The notes beneath the pieces are model-generated. The model saw only the letters and a list, made by a program, of their open reading frames with translations. It was not told where the DNA came from and searched no databases. A stretch of DNA of 64,000 bases, from NCBI GenBank assembly GCA_022791915.1, contig JAAWAB010000021.1:25037-89036 (forward strand), in the 5' to 3' direction. The translations under genes and the position numbers were made by a program. Positions 59,997 through 64,000 of the stretch are shown in pieces; within the stretch, counting starts at the first letter, position 1, and every line of letters starts with the position of its first letter. Source of the DNA: Clostridia bacterium (lineage in GTDB: Bacteria > Bacillota > Clostridia > Christensenellales > Pumilibacteraceae).

Positions 59997-61420
59997 ACCG
60001 TTTCTTCTCCTTCGCGTTCATCGAACATATGTTTGCCGCTTTCCGATACGGAAATCGGATATTCTCCCGTAAAACAGCCGTTGCAGAATTTTACGCCCTT
60101 TTCCTTGCCGATTGCCGCAAGGTTAGATAAATCGAGATATTCGAGCGAATCGGCGCCTATCTTGCGGCAGATTTCGTCCACCGTCATGTGGTTGGCAATT
60201 AAGTTTTCGGCGCTGTCGATGTCGGTGCCGAAATAGCACGGGTGCTTAAACGGCGGACTGGATATGCGTAAGTGAATCTCTTTTGCCCCCATCTGCCGCA
60301 ACGGCTTTATCATGCGCTCGCTTGTGGTGCCGCGCACAATGGAATCGTCTACCAGCACAATGCTTTTGCCTTCTATCTGCGCCCGAAGCGGATTGAGTTT
60401 GGCGTTTACCACCCGTTCGCGCGACTTTTGCGACGGCTGAATGAAACTGCGCCCCATGTATCTGTTTTTTACGAACGCGGGCGCATACGGTATGCCCGAT
60501 TCCAAGCTGTACCCCAGCGCCGCGTCCAGTCCGCTGTCGGGAACGCCGCACACAATGTCCGCTTTCACGGGCTTTTGGCGGTACAGCGCCCGCCCCATTT
60601 GTAGCCTTGCCTCGTATACGCTCATGCCGTCTATGTACGAATCGGAACGCGCTATGTATATCATTTCGAATACGCACAGCCCGCGGCACGAAAGGTCTTT
60701 TTGCCGCATGGTGCGCACGTTGCCTTCGCGGTCTATGCTGACGAGTTCGCCCGGCAATATGTCGCGCACGAATTCGGCGCCTATGCAGTCGAACGCGCAA
60801 CTTTCGCTGGCAAATACGGTGCCGCCGTTTAACTTGCCCATACACAGGGGGCGGAATCCGCATTTATCGCGCGCCGCAATCAGTTTATCGGGCGTGGCGA
60901 TTACAAGCGAGAACGCGCCTTCCAAAATGTTCATCACGTTGAGCACCGCTTTTTCGATTTCGCGGCAACGAATCATCTGCTCGATTAACAGCATGTTAAT
61001 GATTTCCGAATCGTTGGTGGTGTGAAACACCTTGCCTTCCCGGTTCACCATTTCGCCGCGCAGTTTCGCCGCGTTGGTAATGTTGCCGTTGTGCGCGAGC
61101 GCGCAGGTTAAACGCGAGTGCACCGTTTCAATCGGTTGGGTGTTTTCCACCGTGTTGTTGCCCGTGGTGGAATACCGTACGTGCCCCACTGCCACCTGCG
61201 TAGCAGGAACGTGCCGCAAAAAGTCGCCGAAGATATCGTTGACAAGCCCCACGTTCTTGTGGCACACAAGCGTATCGTCGGCGTAAAACGTGGCGATTCC
61301 CGCACCTTCTTGCCCGCGGTGTTGCAGAGCAAGAAGCGCCGACGCCGCATAGCCCGCCGCCTGCGTGGGCTGTGGAGCTATCATACCGAATATTCCGCAT
61401 TCTTCGTTAATCTTTCGCAT
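59993..61420 (-). CDS. purF: Amidophosphoribosyltransferase PurF
   Basis: First step of purine synthesis (PRPP + glutamine to phosphoribosylamine). 475 residues: a short propeptide (MRKINEE) before the catalytic Cys in CGIFGM, ALQHRGQEGAGIATF, YSTTGNNTVENTQP, and the PRPP loop VLVDDSIVRGTTSER. Cysteines near the end (KFCNGCFTGEYP) and in the middle suggest the iron-sulfur type seen in Bacillus. It lies 12 bases after the ANTAR gene with only a weak ribosome site. Confidence 0.97.
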   Translation of the reverse strand: MRKINEECGIFGMIAPQPTQAAGYAASALLALQHRGQEGAGIATFYADDTLVCHKNVGLVNDIFGDFLRHVPATQVAVGHVRYSTTGNNTVENTQPIETVHSRLTCALAHNGNITNAAKLRGEMVNREGKVFHTTNDSEIINMLLIEQMIRCREIEKAVLNVMNILEGAFSLVIATPDKLIAARDKCGFRPLCMGKLNGGTVFASESCAFDCIGAEFVRDILPGELVSIDREGNVRTMRQKDLSCRGLCVFEMIYIARSDSYIDGMSVYEARLQMGRALYRQKPVKADIVCGVPDSGLDAALGYSLESGIPYAPAFVKNRYMGRSFIQPSQKSRERVVNAKLNPLRAQIEGKSIVLVDDSIVRGTTSERMIKPLRQMGAKEIHLRISSPPFKHPCYFGTDIDSAENLIANHMTVDEICRKIGADSLEYLDLSNLAAIGKEKGVKFCNGCFTGEYPISVSESGKHMFDEREGEETV

Positions 61421-61432
61421 AGTTTGCCGTAT

Positions 61433-61999
61433 TTACACCTCGTACGTTTTGAGTATATCCAGCGCCACTTCGACGCGCGACCGACGCAAATCCATGGCGC
61501 GTTTTTCTATATAGCGGTGCGCCTGTTCTTCGGTAAAACCCATAGACTGAATGAGCACCAGTTTGGCGCGGTTTATCATGCGCATATCGTCCAACTTTTT
61601 GAGCAGGTCTTTTTTCTCTTCCACCAGCCGCGCCACGCGGTTGTTGGTGGCGCGCACCAACTTAATTGCCTGAAAGAGCGCCGTTCTGCCCAGCGGCTTG
61701 CTCAAAACGATAATGCCTTCTTCTTCCAATCGGCGGGCAAGCGCGTCGCCCCGCTGTTCCGCCTCGATGAGTATTACGCCCCCTTCTCCGCGGGCGGCGA
61801 CGATTCGGGCAAGTTCCAATCCGTTGCCGAGCAATGTGTCGGCATACACAATCACAAGCTCGAACGCGCGCGCCGACACGGTGCGCTTTGCCGTAACAAT
61901 GTCGGACGCCACCACGATATTATCGCACCCCACGCGTTTTGCCGCAGTGGTCAGCTCGGATGATATTTGTTTGTTTACCGCTACTATCAGCGCATTCAT
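61433..61999 (-). CDS. ANTAR-domain regulator with degenerate receiver
   Basis: 188 residues. The C-terminal ~55 residues are an ANTAR RNA-binding domain (KLDDMRMINRAKLVLIQSMG, then FTEEQAHRYIEKRAM), which binds dual-hairpin RNA and prevents termination. The N-terminal ~120 residues are CheY-like in outline but lack the acidic pair after strand 1 (LIVAVNKQ) and have Tyr where the phosphorylated Asp should be (VIVYADTLLGNG); the KP after strand 5 remains. So it probably does not work by phosphorylation. It sits directly after a glutamine synthetase family gene, as in other Clostridia where such proteins control nitrogen genes. Confidence 0.88.
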   Translation of the reverse strand: MNALIVAVNKQISSELTTAAKRVGCDNIVVASDIVTAKRTVSARAFELVIVYADTLLGNGLELARIVAARGEGGVILIEAEQRGDALARRLEEEGIIVLSKPLGRTALFQAIKLVRATNNRVARLVEEKKDLLKKLDDMRMINRAKLVLIQSMGFTEEQAHRYIEKRAMDLRRSRVEVALDILKTYEV

Positions 62000-62061
62000 C
62001 GTTTACCGCCTCTCACTCCGTTCCGTTCGGCGTTCCACTCCTTTCCGCGTTTTCGTTCGTA

Positions 62062-63282
62062 TCAGATATCCGACCACAAATCGGCTTCGTCCCGCCTGCG
62101 CTTTATGCGGATATACTCGTCCAAAATCCCGTCCGAAAGAATAGAGCGCAACCATTTGGACTTTTCGGCGCAGTCCAGCGCTTCGCCCAGCGAGCGCGGC
62201 AATTCGTCGCACCCGATAAAGCATTTATCGCTCCGCCGCACCAGCTTTTTCTCTATGCCGAACAAACCCGCCTGCAAAATGAGCGCGAACGATAAAAACG
62301 GATTTATCATGCCGTCCGCCGCGTTCAGTTCTATGCGACACTTGCCGTTTTGTTGCGGCAACGCCGAGATGTACGACACACGGTTCAGTTCGGCGCCGTA
62401 TGCGGGCGCGCGCACTTCGCCGAACAGTTCGTAGCTTTCGGGCATCGAATTGAAAAAGGCAATCATTTCGGGCACCTTTTTGAGCACCCCTTCGGTAAAC
62501 GCGTCGAGTAGCTCGGGTTGCGCCGCTTTATCGCCCACACTGCCCAGCGTGAGCGTAATGCGCAAGCCGCTCCCCACGTTCCCTTTCACGGGTTTGGGCG
62601 CAAAAGTTGCGTGAACGCCGCTTATATGGCTCACGTTGCGCACGGCAGACTTAAAATACAAAAAGTTGCGTGCGGCGTTTGCCGCTTCGGTGGGCACAAA
62701 CTCGATTTCGTTCTGCCCCGGTCCGCGCTCGTGATGGCTGGACGTGGGCACGATACCCATATCTTCCAAATTGAGAATAATGTCGCGGCGCAAATTTTCG
62801 CACGCGTCGGCGGGCGAACTGTCGAAATATCCCGCGCGGTCTACGGGCGTAGACGTGGGATTCCCTTCGGCATCCGACTTGAACACGTAAAAGTCGCACT
62901 CGGTGCCGATTTCGCACGAAAGTCCGCGTTTATATAATTCGCCTTTGGCGCAGTCTAACAAATGCAACGCGTCGCCTTCAAAAAAAGAGCCGTCCGAGCG
63001 CTTGATGTACGATAGCAAGCTGACCACTTCGCCCGTTTGCGGACGCCACGGCAACACCGTAAGCGTCTTTGCGTCGGGAAAGAGCAACAAATCGCCCGCA
63101 CATCCGAACCCGTGAACGGCGGATGAATCGAACAAATGTCCGTTTTCAAAAATCAACGGCAACTGTTGTGCCGTTACCGACACGTTTTTTTGCCGCCCGA
63201 ACATATCGCAGAACGTGAGTTTTACGAACTTTACGTCGTTTTCTTCCACGTACTGCAATACTTCTTTTACCGTACATTTCAT
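62062..63282 (-). CDS. Glutamine synthetase family protein (short, divergent)
   Basis: 406 residues, shorter than type I enzymes (~440-470). A beta-grasp N-domain (VKFVKLTFCDMFGRQKNVSV, SSAVHGFG) and a catalytic domain with EIGTECDFYVF, HHERGPGQNEIEF and NPFLSFALILQAG are clear. Deviations: GSGLRITLTL where GSGMHxH(Q/N) is usual, and no RIP motif after the NRVS segment. Glutamine synthetase is likely from the context of glutamine-using enzymes downstream, but a gamma-glutamyl ligase for another amine is possible. ATG 63282 lies 10 bases after GGGAGG. Confidence 0.85.
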   Translation of the reverse strand: MKCTVKEVLQYVEENDVKFVKLTFCDMFGRQKNVSVTAQQLPLIFENGHLFDSSAVHGFGCAGDLLLFPDAKTLTVLPWRPQTGEVVSLLSYIKRSDGSFFEGDALHLLDCAKGELYKRGLSCEIGTECDFYVFKSDAEGNPTSTPVDRAGYFDSSPADACENLRRDIILNLEDMGIVPTSSHHERGPGQNEIEFVPTEAANAARNFLYFKSAVRNVSHISGVHATFAPKPVKGNVGSGLRITLTLGSVGDKAAQPELLDAFTEGVLKKVPEMIAFFNSMPESYELFGEVRAPAYGAELNRVSYISALPQQNGKCRIELNAADGMINPFLSFALILQAGLFGIEKKLVRRSDKCFIGCDELPRSLGEALDCAEKSKWLRSILSDGILDEYIRIKRRRDEADLWSDI

Positions 63283-63370
63283 ACGCAAATTGCCTCCCGA
63301 ACATAAAATGTGCGTCCGTATATTCCTATCGGTCATAACAGACGCCCTTCCATTCAATCAGACCTTATCT

Positions 63371-63399
63371 ATATTACACTATACCGCCGAAAAAGTCAA
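63371..63399 (-). promoter_or_regulatory. Promoter of the glnA-like/purF/carAB/pyrG/dapL operon
   Basis: Minus-strand TTGACT (63394-63399), 17-base spacer, TAATAT (63371-63376). The leader contains a GCGTCTG/CGGACGC stem around 63307-63342. Confidence 0.75.
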
Positions 63400-63402
63400 A
63401 TG

Positions 63403-63576
63403 TTTTATGAATGCCGTAGCGTTCGGCAAACTTACTTTTTATCCTAAAACGGATTTTTCTTTTTCTACCGAAACTATATCCTTATAGTAAGTTTCTTTTT
63501 GCTAAATCCGTTTACCTTTTTAATTTTCTAATGCTTAATAACGTTCTCATTTATTCCCCCTTTTTGAAGTACCCAA
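63403..63576 (+). repeat. Dispersed repeat, copy 2 (matches 38783-38956)
   Basis: GCCGTAGCGTTCGGCAAACT at 63413 and CCCCCTTTTTGAAGTACCC from 63556 correspond to copy 1 in the same order and distance. It abuts the glnA-like promoter just as copy 1 abuts the phosphoesterase promoter. Confidence 0.65.
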
Positions 63577-63653
63577 AAAGGGGAACGAAAAAGGCACCAA
63601 GGGGGAACACTTTTCGATTGTGTTCCCCCTTTGGAAACCCCCTCGCAACGACT
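63553..63653 (+). repeat. Double-hairpin repeat (inverted copy at 39202-39298)
   Basis: Stems CCCCTTTTT/AAAAAGGGG (63557-63583) and GGGGGAACAC/GTGTTCCCCC (63601-63629), ending in CCCCCTCGCAACGAC. The rest of 63400-63724 shows no convincing gene. Confidence 0.75.
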
Positions 63654-63724
63654 ACCAACGGTTCAGGCAAGGATAAATCAAGAATTTCCCAAAATCTATA
63701 TTTTTGTTTGAACGATAGATAAAA

Positions 63725-63934
63725 TTATTTATCTTTGAATCCGATAAGATAGTCAATAGCGTGAAAGAATTTGGCAAGTGCAATCACTGCCAAAACATTG
63801 GGGATTCTTTGTCCGTTTTCCCAATAGGCAATGGCGCTTTGCGATAATCCCGTTGCTTGCGCCAATTCCTTTTGCGTCATCTGCTTTTCCATGCGCAACA
63901 TTTTCAACCGTTCGCTTAACGTTTTAATCTTCAT
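63725..63934 (-). CDS. Small XRE-family HTH regulator
   Basis: About 69 residues, almost all helix-turn-helix: SERLKMLRMEKQMTQKELAQ then TGLSQSAIAYWENGQRIPN, followed by LIGFKDK. A single-domain repressor of the Cro/C1 type. Starts at ATG 63934, or perhaps at 63949; no good ribosome site, and the start overlaps the end of a possible upstream frame. AT-rich, beside the repeat copy, so possibly on acquired DNA. Confidence 0.8.
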   Translation of the reverse strand: MKIKTLSERLKMLRMEKQMTQKELAQATGLSQSAIAYWENGQRIPNVLAVIALAKFFHAIDYLIGFKDK

Positions 63935-64000
63935 TCGGCATATCTTCATTGTCTGCAAATATCTGTTTCAAACACGTTATATTCGTTAAGCCCTTTTCCA
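63924..64000 (-). CDS. Possible C-terminal end of an upstream gene
   Basis: A frame entering from the window edge ends at TAA (63924-63926), overlapping the XRE start; the last residues would be IFADNEDMPNED. Too short to identify, and the frame choice is uncertain. Confidence 0.25.
   Translation of the reverse strand, partial: EKGLTNITCLKQIFADNEDMPNED

Noticed and set aside
63531..63722. 63-codon frame in the second repeat copy
   Set aside because: Translation of the double-hairpin repeat; the equivalent frame is not kept at 39.2 kb.
1..64000. tRNA or rRNA genes, integrases, transposases, restriction or CRISPR genes
   Set aside because: I looked for them and saw none in this window.

Overview
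The window looks like the chromosome of a Bacillota (Clostridia-like) bacterium. Evidence: a dcw cluster that begins with mraZ, a tig-clpP-clpX-lon-ysxC block in Bacillus/Clostridium style, a TPP riboswitch ahead of a ThiT-type ECF S-component, an ANTAR regulator beside a glutamine synthetase family gene, DapL plus DapF, and a MurE with the DNPR motif of meso-diaminopimelate-adding ligases. Many promoters are close to TTGACT-N17-TATAAT. Codon use is fairly GC-rich, with a few AT-rich islands. I cannot name a genus from sequence alone.

Layout. 1-3037 (minus): ftsA (cut by the window edge), an ftsQ/divIB-like gene and murA. 3251-20781 (minus): three very large genes in one apparent operon: a 2239-aa acidic coiled-coil protein, a 1686-aa single-span membrane protein with a long charged coiled coil inside the cell, and a ~1900-aa membrane protein with an RCC1-like ectodomain. 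They are driven by a near-consensus promoter and closed by a strong terminator. I recognise none of the three, and this is the best candidate here for an undescribed system. 21097-23358 (plus): serC-serA. 23433-25203 (minus): two overlapping membrane proteins. 25259-26431 (plus): TPP riboswitch and thiT; the 3' end of thiT overlaps the 3' end of ftsW antisense. 26303-35373 (minus): mraZ-rsmH-ftsL-like-PBP-murE-mraY-murD-ftsW. 35729-37367 (plus): ilvA-ridA. 37532-38036 (plus): two small AT-rich cysteine-rich genes. 38040-39956 (minus): a metallophosphoesterase, a hairpin-rich repeat region and an unknown cysteine-containing protein. 40198-46775 (minus): tig-clpP-clpX-lon-ysxC. 46901-48592 (plus): rqcH. 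48597-49271 (minus): an MBL-fold hydrolase. 49462-49735 (plus): a structured non-coding RNA with its own promoter and terminator. 49778-63282 (minus): a long apparent operon, glnA-like, ANTAR regulator, purF, carA, carB-dapF fusion, pyrG, dapL and a DUF4241/TPR protein. 63403-64000: a second copy of the hairpin-rich repeat, an XRE regulator and a possible partial gene.

How the genes fit together. The cell-wall genes form a coherent set (MurA, MurE, MurD, MraY, FtsW, PBP, FtsL/FtsQ-like, FtsA, MraZ, RsmH), and DapL plus DapF supply the meso-DAP that MurE adds. MurG and MurF are not in the window. The glnA-to-dapL operon joins nitrogen assimilation (glutamine) to glutamine-consuming enzymes (PurF, CarA/CarB, PyrG) and to DAP synthesis. 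The covalent joining of CarB to DapF is striking. Trigger factor, ClpXP, Lon and RqcH form a protein quality-control neighbourhood, with tig and rqcH divergently transcribed from back-to-back promoters.
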